36,199 bases of DNA from Gammaproteobacteria bacterium (GCA_024638385.1 JAHEKJ010000028.1:1-36199), one strand, 5' to 3'. Positions 23,762 through 35,076 are shown, numbered from the stretch's first letter. Notes: generated by a model not told the origin, from the sequence alone. Numbers and translations are program-made.

Positions 23762-25237
23762 TCAGGCGCCGAGAAAGTCGAGTATTCGCGCCTCGATATC
23801 GCCGGGGGCGACGATCTCGGGATGCGCGACCGGTCGGTCGAACAGGTTCGCGATCGCGGCCGGGATCCCGATACCGGCGGCGTCGGCGATCGCGCGCAGC
23901 GCGGCGCGATCGTCGCGCGTTTCGGCGCCGTGGATCGCGCGCTCGACGACCGGCGCGAATTTCGTCCACTCCGCGGTCGAATGCACGATGTTGACTTCGG
24001 CTTTCCACGGCTCGCCGCGGCAGGCCTTCAGGCAGGTCGCGGTATGCGGATCGAGCAGGTAACCGCGCGCCCAGGCCGCGCGGATCTGCGCCAGCGCCTC
24101 GTCGTCGCTGCAGCAAACGGCGGCGAACACGGCCTGCAGGCGCGCGAGTTCCGCGTCCTCGAGCTGGTACCAGCCCTGCGTGTCGAGCAGCGTCATCAGT
24201 TCGCGGGTGCGCGCTGCGCCGTAGAGATCGAACAGCACCCGCTCGACGTTCGACGACTTGAGGATGTCCATCGCCGGCGACGCGGTCGCGATCAGCTGGC
24301 GTTTGCTCATGTCGTAGCGACCGGTCTCGATCCACTCCGTCAGCACGTTGTTGGCGTTCGACGCGATGACGATGCGCGCCACCGGCAAGCCGAGCGCGCG
24401 CGCATAGTAGGCGCCGAGCGCGTTGCCGAAGTTGCCGCTCGGGATGTGCAACGCGACCGGCCTGCCGATTTCGATTTCGCGTTGCCGCACCAGCGCGAGA
24501 TAGGCGTGGAACTGGTAGACGATCTGGAACGCGATGCGGCCGAAATTGACCGAGTTGGCGGCCGACAATGCGATGTCGAGGTCGCGCAGGCGGGCATTGA
24601 ACGAGGCGGACGCGAGCAGCGACTTGAGCGCGGTCTGGGCGTCGTCGAAGTTGCCGTCGATGCCGAGCACCTTCAGGTTCGGCGCCGCCTCGGTGACCAT
24701 CTGCAGGCGCTGAACGTCCGAGGTGCCGCCGGCCGGGTAGAGACAGACGACGCGGATGTTGGGTGCGTCGCGGAAGGTTTCGAGCGCCGCCGGGCCGGTA
24801 TCGCCGCTGGTCGCGGTCAGGATCAGAAACTGCCGGTCGTCGCGCTTGGCCAGCGCCGACAGGATCGTACCGAAGGGTTGCAGCGCAATGTCCTTGAACG
24901 CGCGAGTCGGGCCGTGGTAGAGCTCGGCGACGAACAGCCGGTCGTCGAGCCTGATCACCGGCACCGGATCTTCGCGATCGTCGAAACGGTCATAACGATC
25001 GAGCGCGGCGCGCAGGATGGCCGCGTCGATGTCGAGGCCCAGGTGTTCGAGCAGCGCCTGCGCGAGCCGCTTGTACGAGCTGTCGAGATGGGCAGCGAGG
25101 AAATCGGGCGGCAGCGGCGGCAACGCGGCGGGGCAGTAGATGCCGCCGAACGACGCCGACGGCGACATCAGAGCGGCGGAAAAAGGCACCTCGGCCGGAC
25201 GTTCGCCGTCGTTGCCTCTGCTTTCGGTAAATTTCAT
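23762..25237 (-). CDS. thrC: Threonine synthase
   Basis: ThrC converts O-phosphohomoserine to threonine with pyridoxal phosphate. The 491-residue protein has the PLP lysine K115 in HGPTRAFKDIALQPF, then TATSGDTGPAAL for phosphate binding, the NSVNFGRI segment, and HIPSGNFGNALGAYYA. The length and the N-terminal helical region (about 30-100) match the long threonine synthase class. It has its own promoter (25272-25299) and is convergent with the hom operon, so the two threonine genes are close together but separately transcribed. Confidence 0.96.
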   Translation of the reverse strand: MKFTESRGNDGERPAEVPFSAALMSPSASFGGIYCPAALPPLPPDFLAAHLDSSYKRLAQALLEHLGLDIDAAILRAALDRYDRFDDREDPVPVIRLDDRLFVAELYHGPTRAFKDIALQPFGTILSALAKRDDRQFLILTATSGDTGPAALETFRDAPNIRVVCLYPAGGTSDVQRLQMVTEAAPNLKVLGIDGNFDDAQTALKSLLASASFNARLRDLDIALSAANSVNFGRIAFQIVYQFHAYLALVRQREIEIGRPVALHIPSGNFGNALGAYYARALGLPVARIVIASNANNVLTEWIETGRYDMSKRQLIATASPAMDILKSSNVERVLFDLYGAARTRELMTLLDTQGWYQLEDAELARLQAVFAAVCCSDDEALAQIRAAWARGYLLDPHTATCLKACRGEPWKAEVNIVHSTAEWTKFAPVVERAIHGAETRDDRAALRAIADAAGIGIPAAIANLFDRPVAHPEIVAPGDIEARILDFLGA

Positions 25238-25271
25238 GCGGGCGATGGGTTCGTGCGCGGATGGTGGGCCG

Positions 25272-25299
25272 ATTATAGCCGCGTGCAGCGGGCCGACAA
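25272..25299 (-). promoter_or_regulatory. Promoter of thrC with consensus -10
   Basis: On the minus strand a perfect TATAAT (25272-25277) is preceded, 16 bases away, by TTGTCG (25294-25299). The expected transcript start near 25265 leaves a leader of about 28 nt before the ATG at 25237. No attenuator or riboswitch fits in so short a leader. Confidence 0.6.
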
Positions 25300-25459
25300 A
25301 CCGATTTCGCGGGATTCGGGGGCGTGGCCGGTAAAACCGCGATATTGCAGGATTTCACTTCTACTGAACCGCATTTATGCGTAAAATTCGCCGACTGACC
25401 CGGCTGCCGGTTCCTGCCGGTGATCGATTTGGCAAGCTCAGAGTAGCCGACAATACCCG

Positions 25460-26564
<1,105 letters not shown>

Positions 26565-26575
<11 letters not shown>

Positions 26576-27311
26576 AATCGCCGTATCGCTGGCCTTGCTC
26601 GCGCTGACCCTGACGGCCTGCGTCGCGGTCAATCCGCAGAAATCCCAGAACGAGAAGGCCAGCGCGGTCAACGTGCAGCTCGGCATCGGTTATCTGCAGC
26701 AAAACAATATGGAACTCGCCAGCGAAAAGCTGAACAAGGCGCTGCAGCAGGATCCGAACTCGGCGCCGGCGCACAACGCCTATGCCATCCTGCAGGAGCG
26801 CCTGCTGCAACTGGACAAGGCCGAGTATCACTATCAGCGCGCCACCGAACTCGATCGGAAGGATGCGCAGGCGGCGAACAACTACGGGGCCTTCCTGTGC
26901 AAGAACGGGCGCGAAGTCGAATCCGAGAAGTATTTTCTGCGAGCCCTCGACAACCCGCTCTACAACACCCCGGAATATGCCTACACCAACGCCGCGCTTT
27001 GCCTGCTCAAGGTCGACCGCAACGTGCGGGCGAAGGAGTACCTGCGCAAGGCGCTGGCGGCGAAGAGCGAGTTCGCGCCAGCCTTGCTGGCGATGGGCGA
27101 CCTGTTGCACGAAGAGGGGCAGTACCAGGCGGCGAAAATCTATCTCGATCGCTACCATCTCGTCGCGCGCCCCAGCGCGCGCAGCCTGTGGCTCGCGATT
27201 CGCAACGAGCTCGAGCTCGGCGGCGAGGTCGAGGTAAACAAGCTGGCGCGGCAGCTCGAGTCCGATTTCCCGGACTCCGACGAGTATCGATCCTGGCTCG
27301 GGATCCAGTGA
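26565..27311 (+). CDS. pilW: Type IV pilus biogenesis/stability lipoprotein PilW (PilF)
   Basis: PilW/PilF is the outer-membrane pilotin-type lipoprotein needed for PilQ secretin assembly. The 248-residue product has a signal with lipobox LTAC (lipidated C19). It is then almost entirely tetratricopeptide repeats, about six, including [22 protein letters not shown] and [20 protein letters not shown]. The start is TTG at 26565 with AGGGGG six bases upstream. It overlaps the end of rlmN by 11 bases. Its position between rlmN and rodZ is the conserved one. No other pilus gene is in the window. Confidence 0.93.
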
Positions 27312-27312
27312 C

Positions 27313-28350
27313 ATGAATCCGATCGACGAACAGCCGCAACCAGGCGAGCGCCGTCCGACCGGAATCGGCCCCGGCGAGCGCCTGCAGGCTGCGCGTATCC
27401 AGCAGGGCCTGTCGCTCGATGACGTCGCCAACCGCATGCACCTGAGCATCGGCATTCTCGAGGCAATCGAAGAGAACGATTTCGACGAGATTACGGCGCC
27501 CATCTTCGTCAAGGGTTACCTGCGCGCGTACGCGCGAATCGTTTCGCTCGACGAAGACGATATGATTCAGCAATACCTCGATTTCTACTCCAACGAGGAT
27601 CCGCCGATCGGGTCGATCAGCAACACGGCGCCCGAGTTGTCGGTCGCCGACGCGAGAATCAAATGGACGACCTACGCCGTCGTCATCGTCCTCGCGGCGC
27701 TGATCGGAGCCTGGTGGTGGAGCCAGCGCGACAACGCCGACGCACCGATTTCGCTCGACGCCCAGGCGCCGTCCGGCGGGCAGCGGCTCGAGGCCGGTGA
27801 CGGCGACGCGGTCGCGAGCAGCGACATCGAGGCCGTTTCGGAGAGTCGGGCCGTGGCCGCGACGGGCGTCGAATCGACGCCGCCGGTCGTCGAGGCGCCG
27901 GCGATCGAGATCGAACCCGAGCCCGAGCCCGAGCCCGAGCCCGGGCCCGACCTGATCCCGCCGACGGTCGAGCCGTCCTCGGTCGCGGTGCCGGCCGACG
28001 AAATTGTCGAGTTGACTCCGGCCGAAGCCGAGGCGGAATTCACGCCGGCGACACCGACCGGCGCGCGCTCCGGCGGCGTGCTGGAACCGCAGGTCGCACC
28101 GAGCGGCTCGGACCGGCTGGTCATCCTGGTGCACGCCGACAGCTGGGCCGACGTCAAGGACGCCAGTGAGTATCAACTCGTCTACGACCTGATGCGGGCC
28201 GACGAATCCGTCGAACTGATCGGCCAGGCGCCGTTTTCGGTGTTTCTCGGTAACGGCCATGGCGTCGAGATCCGATTCAACGGGGAAGAATTCAACTTCG
28301 CCTCGCGTATCCGCGACGACAATACCGCGCGTCTCAAGATCGGTCAGTAA
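27313..28350 (+). CDS. rodZ: Cytoskeletal protein RodZ
   Basis: RodZ couples MreB filaments to the elongation machinery. The 345-residue protein has an N-terminal helix-turn-helix domain (about 20-90: [20 protein letters not shown] and [15 protein letters not shown]). One membrane segment (about 118-135) follows. A long Pro/Glu/Ala-rich periplasmic linker holds a hexapeptide-like EP run. The C-terminal DUF4115 beta domain spans about 265-345 ([14 protein letters not shown]...). It begins two bases after pilW. In most relatives the next gene is ispG. Here hisS starts 13 bases after rodZ. Confidence 0.94.
   Translation: MNPIDEQPQPGERRPTGIGPGERLQAARIQQGLSLDDVANRMHLSIGILEAIEENDFDEITAPIFVKGYLRAYARIVSLDEDDMIQQYLDFYSNEDPPIGSISNTAPELSVADARIKWTTYAVVIVLAALIGAWWWSQRDNADAPISLDAQAPSGGQRLEAGDGDAVASSDIEAVSESRAVAATGVESTPPVVEAPAIEIEPEPEPEPEPGPDLIPPTVEPSSVAVPADEIVELTPAEAEAEFTPATPTGARSGGVLEPQVAPSGSDRLVILVHADSWADVKDASEYQLVYDLMRADESVELIGQAPFSVFLGNGHGVEIRFNGEEFNFASRIRDDNTARLKIGQ
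27913..27948 (+). repeat. Hexanucleotide tandem repeat in rodZ
   Basis: Six tandem hexamers (GAACCC, four GAGCCC, GGGCCC) encode EP x5 then GP in the periplasmic linker of RodZ. Copy-number change by slippage would keep the frame and only alter linker length. Confidence 0.7.
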
Positions 28351-28363
28351 TCGGGAGTCGTCC

Positions 28364-29641
28364 GTGGCGAATCAACACCAGGCCATTCGCGGAATGCACG
28401 ATATTCTGCCAGCCGACATACCGGCCTGGCATCAGCTCGAGGAAACCTACCGCGGGTTGATCGAATCCTACGGCTACCGCGAGATTCGGACCCCGATCGT
28501 CGAGAAAACTGCGCTGTTCGCGCGCTCGATCGGCGAGGTGACCGACATCGTCGAAAAGGAGATGTACAGTTTCGACGATCGCAACGGCGACTCGTTGAGC
28601 CTGCGGCCGGAAAATACCGCCAGCGTCGTGCGCGCCTGCCTGCAGGCGGGACTGTTGCAGGATCAGCAGCAGCGACTCTGGTACTACGGCCCGATGTTTC
28701 GGCACGAAAGGCCGCAAAAAGGCCGTTATCGCCAGTTCTACCAGTTCGGCGCCGAAGCCTTCGGCTTTGCCGGCGCCGACATCGAGGCCGAGTTGATCCT
28801 GATCGCGGCACGCTTTTGGCGACAGCTGGGGCTCGAGGACATCGAACTGCAACTCAACAGTCTCGGCAGCAGCGAGTGCCGGCGGCGTTACCGTGAACAC
28901 CTGGTCGAGTATTTCCGCGATCACCACGACGCGCTCGACGAGGACGGCCGGCGGCGTCTCGAAACCAATCCGTTGCGAATACTCGACAGCAAGAACCCCG
29001 AGCTGCAGGCCTTGATCGGGGCCGCGCCGGCGCTCGGCGACAGCCTCGACGACGAGTCCCGGGCGCACTTCGCCGAACTGTGCGAGATTCTCGACCGGGC
29101 CGGCCTGGCCTACGTGGTCAACCAGCGCCTGGTGCGCGGACTCGACTACTATTCCCACACGGTGTTCGAATGGGTGACCGACACGCTCGGCGCGCAGGGT
29201 ACGGTTTGCGGCGGCGGGCGCTACGACGGTCTGATCGAACAACTCGGCGGCAAACCGAATCACGCGGCCGGCTTTTCGATGGGGTGCGAACGGCTCGTCG
29301 CGATGCTGATCGACCAGGGCAAGGCGCGCCCGGCGCGCGGCTGTGACGTCTATCTCGCGATGCGCGGCGCCGGTAGCGCGGCCGCGGCGGCGCGGCTCGC
29401 CGAATCGATTCGCGACCGCATGCCGCGGCTCGAGCTCGTCGTCCATGCCGGTGGCGGCAGCTTCAAGAGCCAGATGCGCAAGGCCGATCGCTCGGGTGCA
29501 CGCGTTGCGCTGATTCTCGGCGAGGCCGAACTCGAGGCCGGTACCGTCGGTCTGAAACCACTGCGCGAAGACACGCCGCAGCGCGAGATCGCGCAAAGCG
29601 AGATCACCGCGACCCTCGATAACCTTCTGCAACAAGTCTGA
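28364..29641 (+). CDS. hisS: Histidyl-tRNA synthetase
   Basis: This 425-residue class II synthetase has motif 1 around [11 protein letters not shown], motif 2 [16 protein letters not shown], and histidine motifs [15 protein letters not shown] and [14 protein letters not shown]. Motif 3 is [11 protein letters not shown] and a C-terminal anticodon-binding domain spans about 325-425. I chose the GTG at 28364 because GGGAG lies six bases upstream and the protein then has the standard length starting [16 protein letters not shown]. The upstream frame runs inside rodZ. Confidence 0.96.
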   Translation: MANQHQAIRGMHDILPADIPAWHQLEETYRGLIESYGYREIRTPIVEKTALFARSIGEVTDIVEKEMYSFDDRNGDSLSLRPENTASVVRACLQAGLLQDQQQRLWYYGPMFRHERPQKGRYRQFYQFGAEAFGFAGADIEAELILIAARFWRQLGLEDIELQLNSLGSSECRRRYREHLVEYFRDHHDALDEDGRRRLETNPLRILDSKNPELQALIGAAPALGDSLDDESRAHFAELCEILDRAGLAYVVNQRLVRGLDYYSHTVFEWVTDTLGAQGTVCGGGRYDGLIEQLGGKPNHAAGFSMGCERLVAMLIDQGKARPARGCDVYLAMRGAGSAAAAARLAESIRDRMPRLELVVHAGGGSFKSQMRKADRSGARVALILGEAELEAGTVGLKPLREDTPQREIAQSEITATLDNLLQQV

Positions 29642-29646
29642 AAATC

Positions 29647-30270
29647 ATGCATACCGAAGAAGAACAGGTCGAAAAACTCAAATCCTGGCTCAAGGAAAAC
29701 GGCATGTCGATCGTGCTCGGCATCGTCATCGGCGTCGGCGGCCTGTCCGGATACCGATACTGGGTTCACGTTCAGGAAACCACCGCCGCCGAAGCCTCGA
29801 GCCACTTCGCCGCGTTGCTGACGTCGCTCGAAGCCGGCGATGCCGAGGCCGTACGGGCCCGGGTCGAAACCCTGGTCGACGACTACGACGGCACCGAGTA
29901 CGCCAAACTGGCACGACTCGCGCTGGCCAGGCAGCAGGTCGACGACGGCGAGTTCGAGCAGGCGGCGCAAACCCTCGAACAGTTGATCGGCGGCGCCGGC
30001 GACGGACCGCTCGCCTATCTGGCGCGCCTGCGTCTGGCCGCGGTGCAAATCGAGCTCGAGCGTCTCGACGCTGCACTCGGCACGCTTGCCGCCGCTTTCC
30101 CGGACGCCTATGCCGCCCGCGTCGAGGAATTGCGCGGCGACGTGCTGAGCCGCCAGGGTGATCGCGAGGGCGCCGCCGAGGCTTACCGCAAGGCGCAACG
30201 CGCCGACCCGGGTCCGGCCGACGCCGAGTTCCTGCAACAAAAGCTGACCGACCTGGGGATCGAGAGTTGA
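29647..30270 (+). CDS. yfgM: YfgM-family inner-membrane TPR protein
   Basis: This 207-residue protein has an N-terminal cytoplasmic segment (TEEEQVEKLKSWLKENG), one membrane helix (about 19-38) and a periplasmic tetratricopeptide-like domain. YfgM interacts with PpiD and the Sec translocon and helps hand proteins to periplasmic chaperones; this is known from E. coli. Gene order hisS-yfgM-bamB-der is conserved. The stop overlaps the bamB TTG. Confidence 0.92.
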   Translation: MHTEEEQVEKLKSWLKENGMSIVLGIVIGVGGLSGYRYWVHVQETTAAEASSHFAALLTSLEAGDAEAVRARVETLVDDYDGTEYAKLARLALARQQVDDGEFEQAAQTLEQLIGGAGDGPLAYLARLRLAAVQIELERLDAALGTLAAAFPDAYAARVEELRGDVLSRQGDREGAAEAYRKAQRADPGPADAEFLQQKLTDLGIES

Positions 30271-31415
30271 CGCGCCGCCTCACCGTCTCCCTGTTGCTGC
30301 TCGGCAACCTCGCGGCCTGTTCCACCGATAAGGACAATACCGAGCCGCCGGCGCCGCTGACCTCGATCGGCGAGAGTATTCCGCTCGAGCTCGACTGGAA
30401 AACCGATACCCGCGCCAGCGCCAATGCCGCGGCCTACCGGCTGCGGCCGCTGGTCGTCGGCGACCACGTCTACAGTATCGATACTAACGGCGTCGTCAGC
30501 CGCGTCGACGCGGCGAGCGGTCGGCGACTCTGGCGTTTCGAGACCGGGCTTGCGGCAATCGCCGGTCCCGGCGGCAACGGTGAGCTGATCGTCGTGACCT
30601 CGCGCGATGGCGAGGTCGCCGCCTATCGACCGGTAGCCGGCGGACTCGAAGCGGTCTGGCAAACCCGCGTCAGTAGCGAAGTCAGGGCCGCGCCGGTGGT
30701 CGATCGCGATCAGGTTCTGGTACGCAGCGTCGATGGCCATCTGCACAGCCTGTCGGCCGTCGACGGCACGGAACGATGGATGGTCGCACATCGTGTGCCG
30801 GCGCTGTCGCTGACCGGCAACAGCCAGCCGCTGGTCGAAGGCGAGCTGGTGTTTTCGGGCTTCGACGACGGCAAGCTGCTGGCGGTCGATCGCGCCAGCG
30901 GACAGACGGTGTGGGAGTCGACCATCAGCCTGCCGCGCGGTCGCACCGAGGTCGAGCGTCTGGTCGACGTCGACGGTAACTTCGTCATTCGTGACGGCGT
31001 CATCTACGTCGCGACCTTCCAGGGCCGGCTCGCCGCGGTGCAGGCCGTCAGCGGCGACCTGCTGTGGTCGCGGCCGTTTTCGAGCTACCAGGCGATCGCG
31101 ATCGACGATCAGGCCATATACCTGTCCGCCGACGACAGCGATATCTGGGCAATCGATCGCCGCACGGGTGCCGCGTTCTGGAAGCAGGACGTGCTGCATG
31201 CCCGCCGGATCACGGCGCCGGCGATCGTCGGCGAGCGTCTCGTGGTCGCCGACTACGAGGGATACCTGCACTGGTTCGACAAGGCTTCCGGTAGCCTCGT
31301 GGGGCGAATCCGACCTGGCGATGCGCGCAGCTTCGTGCAGCCGCTGGTGTGGCGCGACCGGGTACTCTCGCTCGACATGTTCGGCTTGCTGGCGTCCGTT
31401 TCAATGCCGCGATGA
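30267..31415 (+). CDS. bamB: Outer-membrane assembly lipoprotein BamB
   Basis: BamB is the beta-propeller lipoprotein of the BAM complex that inserts outer-membrane barrels. The 382-residue product has a short signal with lipobox LAAC (lipidated C18) and then about eight PQQ-like WD-type repeats, such as [33 protein letters not shown] and [15 protein letters not shown]. The TTG start overlaps the yfgM stop (TTGA). Its own stop overlaps the der ATG (ATGA). Confidence 0.95.
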   Translation: MTRRLTVSLLLLGNLAACSTDKDNTEPPAPLTSIGESIPLELDWKTDTRASANAAAYRLRPLVVGDHVYSIDTNGVVSRVDAASGRRLWRFETGLAAIAGPGGNGELIVVTSRDGEVAAYRPVAGGLEAVWQTRVSSEVRAAPVVDRDQVLVRSVDGHLHSLSAVDGTERWMVAHRVPALSLTGNSQPLVEGELVFSGFDDGKLLAVDRASGQTVWESTISLPRGRTEVERLVDVDGNFVIRDGVIYVATFQGRLAAVQAVSGDLLWSRPFSSYQAIAIDDQAIYLSADDSDIWAIDRRTGAAFWKQDVLHARRITAPAIVGERLVVADYEGYLHWFDKASGSLVGRIRPGDARSFVQPLVWRDRVLSLDMFGLLASVSMPR

Positions 31416-32755
31416 TTCCCGTCATCGCGTTGATCGGCCGGCCCAACGTCGGCAAATCCACGCTCTTCAACGTTTTCACCCGGAGTCGCGACGCGCTGGT
31501 CGCCAACGAGCCTGGACTGACTCGCGACCGCCAGTATGGCGTCGGCGAGCGCGCCGACCGGACCTTCATCGTCATCGATACCGGCGGGCTCACCGGCGAG
31601 CGCGAAACGCTCGACGAATTGATGGCGCGGCAGACGCGGATCGCGATCGACGAGGCCGACGAAGTGCTGCTGATGGTCGATGCGCGGGACGGCCTGACCG
31701 AAGGCGACCGGCAGATCGCCGAAATGGTGCGTAAATCGGGCAAGGCTTGCCGGATCGTCGTCAACAAGGCCGACGGGCTAAGCCCCGAGCAGGCGCAGGC
31801 CGAGTTCTTCGCGCTCGGCTTCGAGCACCTGCACATCGTCGCCGCGGCGCATCGCAAGGGCACGACCTCGCTGCTCGACGAGCTGCTCGCGCGGTTTCCA
31901 CCTGCGGTCGGCGCCGTGCCCGGGGCCGATGGGCCGGTCGTGGCCGTGATCGGTCGTCCGAACGTTGGCAAGTCGACGCTGATCAATCGGCTCGCCGGCG
32001 AAGAACGCGTGGTCGCCTACGACCAGCCCGGCACGACCCGCGACACGATCGCGGTGCCGTTCGAGCGTCGCGGGCGGCGCTATACGCTGATCGATACCGC
32101 CGGCGTGCGGCGCCGCGGCAAGGTCCACGAAACGGTCGAGAAATTCAGCGTGATCAAGGCGCTCGAAGCGATCGAGCGGGCGCAGGTCGCGATTCTCGTC
32201 ACCGACGCGCAAGAGGGCCTGACCGACCAGGACCTGACCCTGCTGGGCTACGTGCTCGACGCCGGGCGCGCGCTGGTCATCGCGGTCAACAAGTGGGACG
32301 GCCTCGACGCCGATCGGCGCGAACACGTGCGGCAGGCGCTCGCGCGGCGGCTCGAGTTCGCCGGATTCGCCCGGCGGCACTTCATCTCGGCGCGCCACGG
32401 CACCGGCGTCGGCGAACTGCTCGCATCGGTCGACCGGGCGCACGCCTCGGCGACCCGCGATCTGAACACCCGCCTGTTGACCGACCTGCTCGAGGAGGCG
32501 GTGTTTCGCCACAACCCGCCGTTGCATCACGGTCGCCGCATCAAGCTGCGCTATGCTCACCAGGGCGGGCGCAATCCACCGGTGATCGTCGTCCACGGCA
32601 ACCAGACCCGGCATTTGCCGGCGGCCTACCTGCGCTACCTGACCAACTTCTATATCGGCAAGCTCGGACTCGAGGGAACGCCGCTGCGCATCGAACTGAA
32701 GACCGGTAGCAACCCTTACGCGGGCAAAAAACGCACCAAGACGCGAAAAAAGTGA
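31412..32755 (+). CDS. der: Ribosome-assembly GTPase Der (EngA)
   Basis: This 447-residue tandem GTPase is needed for 50S subunit maturation. GTPase domain 1 has GRPNVGKST (9-17), [12 protein letters not shown] and NKAD. Domain 2 has GRPNVGKST again (181-189), TTRDT, DTAG and NKWD. The C-terminal KH-like domain (about 355-447) ends in the basic tail [14 protein letters not shown]. The ATG at 31412 overlaps the bamB stop. An upstream in-frame start at 31349 lies inside bamB and is not needed. Confidence 0.97.
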   Translation: MIPVIALIGRPNVGKSTLFNVFTRSRDALVANEPGLTRDRQYGVGERADRTFIVIDTGGLTGERETLDELMARQTRIAIDEADEVLLMVDARDGLTEGDRQIAEMVRKSGKACRIVVNKADGLSPEQAQAEFFALGFEHLHIVAAAHRKGTTSLLDELLARFPPAVGAVPGADGPVVAVIGRPNVGKSTLINRLAGEERVVAYDQPGTTRDTIAVPFERRGRRYTLIDTAGVRRRGKVHETVEKFSVIKALEAIERAQVAILVTDAQEGLTDQDLTLLGYVLDAGRALVIAVNKWDGLDADRREHVRQALARRLEFAGFARRHFISARHGTGVGELLASVDRAHASATRDLNTRLLTDLLEEAVFRHNPPLHHGRRIKLRYAHQGGRNPPVIVVHGNQTRHLPAAYLRYLTNFYIGKLGLEGTPLRIELKTGSNPYAGKKRTKTRKK

Positions 32756-32793
32756 GAATTTATGCCGGTATTCCCGCCATTCGGCCGAAAAAT

Positions 32794-32821
32794 GTGAAAA
32801 ATCCCTTGATTCGATTAGACT
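32794..32821 (+). promoter_or_regulatory. Putative promoter of the ParA-like gene
   Basis: GTGAAA (32794-32799) and TAGACT (32816-32821) have a 16-bp spacer in an AT-rich gap after der. The -10 ends seven bases before the ATG at 32829, so the transcript would be leaderless or nearly so. There is no Shine-Dalgarno in TTGGTGC. Confidence 0.4.
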
Positions 32822-32828
32822 TTGGTGC

Positions 32829-33536
32829 ATGGGCTTGCAAAGAATCCTGGTTACCAACGCCAAGGGCGGCTGCGGAAAGACCACAATCGCGACCAACATT
32901 GCCTCGCACTACGCCAGGCAGGGCAAGGTCGTGCGCCTGTTCGACCATGATTCGCAGGGCTCGTCGCTGGCCTGGCTGGCCCGGCGGTCGGAAGACGCGG
33001 CACCGATCGCCGGCGTCGACGCATCGAAGAATTCCGATCACCGGCTGACGCGTTCGTGGCAGTTGCGCGTACCGCCGGAAACCGAGGTCGCGATCATCGA
33101 TTCCCCGGCGGGTACCGACATCACCGAACTGGCGATGCTGTTGCGGCAACACGATTCGATCCTGATCCCGGTGCTACCGTCGCCGATCGACATCCACGCC
33201 ACCGCGCATTTCATCAAGGCGCTGCTGACGACCGGCCGCGCGCGGCACAAGATGGTGCGCCTCGCCGTAGTCGCCAATCGCGTGCGCAAGAACACGCTGA
33301 TGTACCACTCGCTCGAGCGCTTTTTGTTTGGCCTCAATATCCCGTTCATCTCGAGCCTGCGCGATACCCAGCTCTACGCCAAGGCAGTCGAACTCGGGCT
33401 CGGGGTGCAGGAAGTACCGACCGCGCGCAACAAGATCGACAGGGAGCAGTGGGCGCCGATCTTTCGCTGGCTCGAAACCCCGCTGGCCAGCGAGAGCGCA
33501 CCGATCACGCCGCTGTTCAACCGCTTCGAGAACTGA
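32829..33536 (+). CDS. Orphan ParA/MinD-family ATPase
   Basis: This 235-residue protein has the deviant Walker A motif of the ParA/MinD family, KGGCGKTT (12-19) with signature lysines K12 and K17, an FDHDSQGS switch region (38-45), and the Walker B-like IIDSPAG (D91). There is no N-terminal DNA-binding extension and no C-terminal amphipathic MinD helix. No ParB gene or visible parS site lies next to it, so it is an orphan. Such proteins commonly position a cargo (pili, chemosensory arrays, carboxysomes) on the nucleoid; which one applies here is unknown. It follows der after a 73-base gap with its own candidate promoter. Confidence 0.88.
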   Translation: MGLQRILVTNAKGGCGKTTIATNIASHYARQGKVVRLFDHDSQGSSLAWLARRSEDAAPIAGVDASKNSDHRLTRSWQLRVPPETEVAIIDSPAGTDITELAMLLRQHDSILIPVLPSPIDIHATAHFIKALLTTGRARHKMVRLAVVANRVRKNTLMYHSLERFLFGLNIPFISSLRDTQLYAKAVELGLGVQEVPTARNKIDREQWAPIFRWLETPLASESAPITPLFNRFEN

Positions 33537-33622
33537 ACCGGCGCGCGCGGCGCGTGATCTCTCGCGCGGCTATTAACTATTTCATATTTCGCCATCGCGG
33601 CGGATGCAATCGCAAATCGCTG

Positions 33623-33631
33623 TGATATGAT
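33623..33631 (+). promoter_or_regulatory. Extended -10 element upstream of the YfaZ-like gene
   Basis: TGATATGAT (33623-33631) fits TGn plus a TATAAT-like box. The -35 region is poor, as is usual for extended -10 promoters. The leader to the ATG at 33662 would be about 25 nt. Confidence 0.4.
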
Positions 33632-33661
33632 TGCGGCCGACTTTTTCCGTCGGTCTCACCC

Positions 33662-34237
33662 ATGAAAATGATGCGTCTTGTTTTAAGCTGCGCGCTGCTT
33701 GCGGGCGTCGCGCTGCCGGCGTCTGCCAACGACTTCGAAGCCGCCCTGAGCCAGGATACCGCCCAGTTCACGTTTCGTTCGGATTCGAGCCTGATCGGCT
33801 GGGGCGGCGCAGATCTCGGATTCGGCCTGTTCTACAACGACGACAGCGACTACCTGCTGCAGCTCGGCCTGATGCAGATGCGACAGCCGTCGGAAGAAAA
33901 TCCGCTGACCTTCGGCGTCGGTGTGCGGGCTTACGCCGGCAGTCTCGACGATGCCGACCAGGACGTGTTCGCGTTCGCGCTCGGCGGCGAACTGCGTTAC
34001 ACAATCCCCGGCACGATGCCGATGGCGCTCTACCTGCGTGCGCACTACGCGCCGGAGATCACGAGCTTTTCCGATTCCGACGAGGTTTACGACTACAACG
34101 TCGGCTTCCAGATCGAGGCCCTGCCGCAAACCACCGCCTTCATCGGCTGGCGTCACCTCGAGATCGATACCGACGACGCGGGCGACGTCGAGCTCGACGA
34201 CGATCGCCTGCACCTCGGCGTGCGTCTGACGTTCTGA
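33662..34237 (+). CDS. YfaZ-like outer-membrane beta-barrel protein
   Basis: This 191-residue protein has a Sec signal peptide (MKMMRLVLSCALLAG..., cleavage after ASA near residue 22) and about eight amphipathic beta strands with alternating aromatic residues. It ends in Leu-Thr-Phe, the C-terminal signal read by BAM. Length and strand pattern fit the YfaZ family of small outer-membrane barrels, whose function is unknown. Strong net negative charge in the periplasmic or surface loops (DDADQD, DTDDAGDVELDDD) is notable. ATGs at 33662 and 33668 are close alternatives. It converges on the LytM gene with a four-base gap. Confidence 0.82.
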   Translation: MKMMRLVLSCALLAGVALPASANDFEAALSQDTAQFTFRSDSSLIGWGGADLGFGLFYNDDSDYLLQLGLMQMRQPSEENPLTFGVGVRAYAGSLDDADQDVFAFALGGELRYTIPGTMPMALYLRAHYAPEITSFSDSDEVYDYNVGFQIEALPQTTAFIGWRHLEIDTDDAGDVELDDDRLHLGVRLTF

Positions 34238-34241
34238 GGCG

Positions 34242-35069
34242 CTAGTCCGCCGGCAGGAACAGCACGGGATCGATCCAGCTCCCGTTCAGTCCCAGGCTCC
34301 AGTGCAGGTGCGGCCCGGTGACGCGGCCGGTCGCGCCGACCTTGCCGATCACGTCACCCTTGGCGACGCGCTGGCCGATTTCGACGTCGATCTCGCTCAG
34401 GTGAGCGAACATCGAGATCAGGCCCTGGCCGTGATCGAGGTAGACCAGGTTGCCGCTGAAAAAGAAATCACCGCGTTCGATCACCGTGCCCGCGCTGGGC
34501 GCGCGCACCGGCGTCCCCTCGGGAGCGGCGATGTCCATGCCGCTGTGCGGTCGGCGCGGCTGGCCGTTGAACACGCGGCGGCGACCGAAACTGCCGGTGC
34601 TGACGCCGCTGACCGGGCGAACGAAATCGAGGTCGACCGGCCGCTCGGAGTAGTGATCGCGCGCTTTCTGCTTGCGCGCCTTTTCGGCGAGAATGCGCGG
34701 CATGTCGCTGGCATAGGGATTGACCTTGCGATCGTCGGGTACCGTGATGTGTTGCGTGCTGTAAGCCTTAGGCCCGACGCGGAAGAATTTCTTCGCCACC
34801 TGCCCGACGCCGCGCCTTTCGATGTGGTACTCGCCGGGCTTGTAGGCCAGCGGAATTCCGACGACGGCGTGCGGCACGCCGTCGATGCGCGCGGTCAGTA
34901 CCGGGCGGTTGCGGAAGCGGTAGCCGCGTTCGCCCTCGTCGAGCCGGATCAGCGCGACCCCTCCGGGCACCAGCGACTCGCGCGGTTGCGCCACCGCCGG
35001 CGGCAATGGCAGTACCAGCAGGAGTAGCAGCAGCAGGGCGCGGGAGTTCGGGGACGGAATGCGAGTCAC
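34242..35069 (-). CDS. Periplasmic M23 (LytM) metallopeptidase
   Basis: This 275-residue exported peptidase has a signal peptide with a Leu run (ALLLLLLLVLPLPPAVA). An N-terminal beta domain (about 35-130) is followed by an M23 domain (about 155-270). Zinc ligands are intact: HSGMD gives the first His and Asp, and HLHW the HxH pair. So, unlike NlpD, it should cleave peptidoglycan cross-links. GTG at 35069 gives a standard signal peptide. A longer frame from an ATG at 35141 would put a basic 24-residue extension ahead of it and reads through the promoter, so I prefer the GTG. The -10 box ends seven bases before it. Confidence 0.9.
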   Translation of the reverse strand: MTRIPSPNSRALLLLLLLVLPLPPAVAQPRESLVPGGVALIRLDEGERGYRFRNRPVLTARIDGVPHAVVGIPLAYKPGEYHIERRGVGQVAKKFFRVGPKAYSTQHITVPDDRKVNPYASDMPRILAEKARKQKARDHYSERPVDLDFVRPVSGVSTGSFGRRRVFNGQPRRPHSGMDIAAPEGTPVRAPSAGTVIERGDFFFSGNLVYLDHGQGLISMFAHLSEIDVEIGQRVAKGDVIGKVGATGRVTGPHLHWSLGLNGSWIDPVLFLPAD

Positions 35070-35076
35070 GCGAGCA

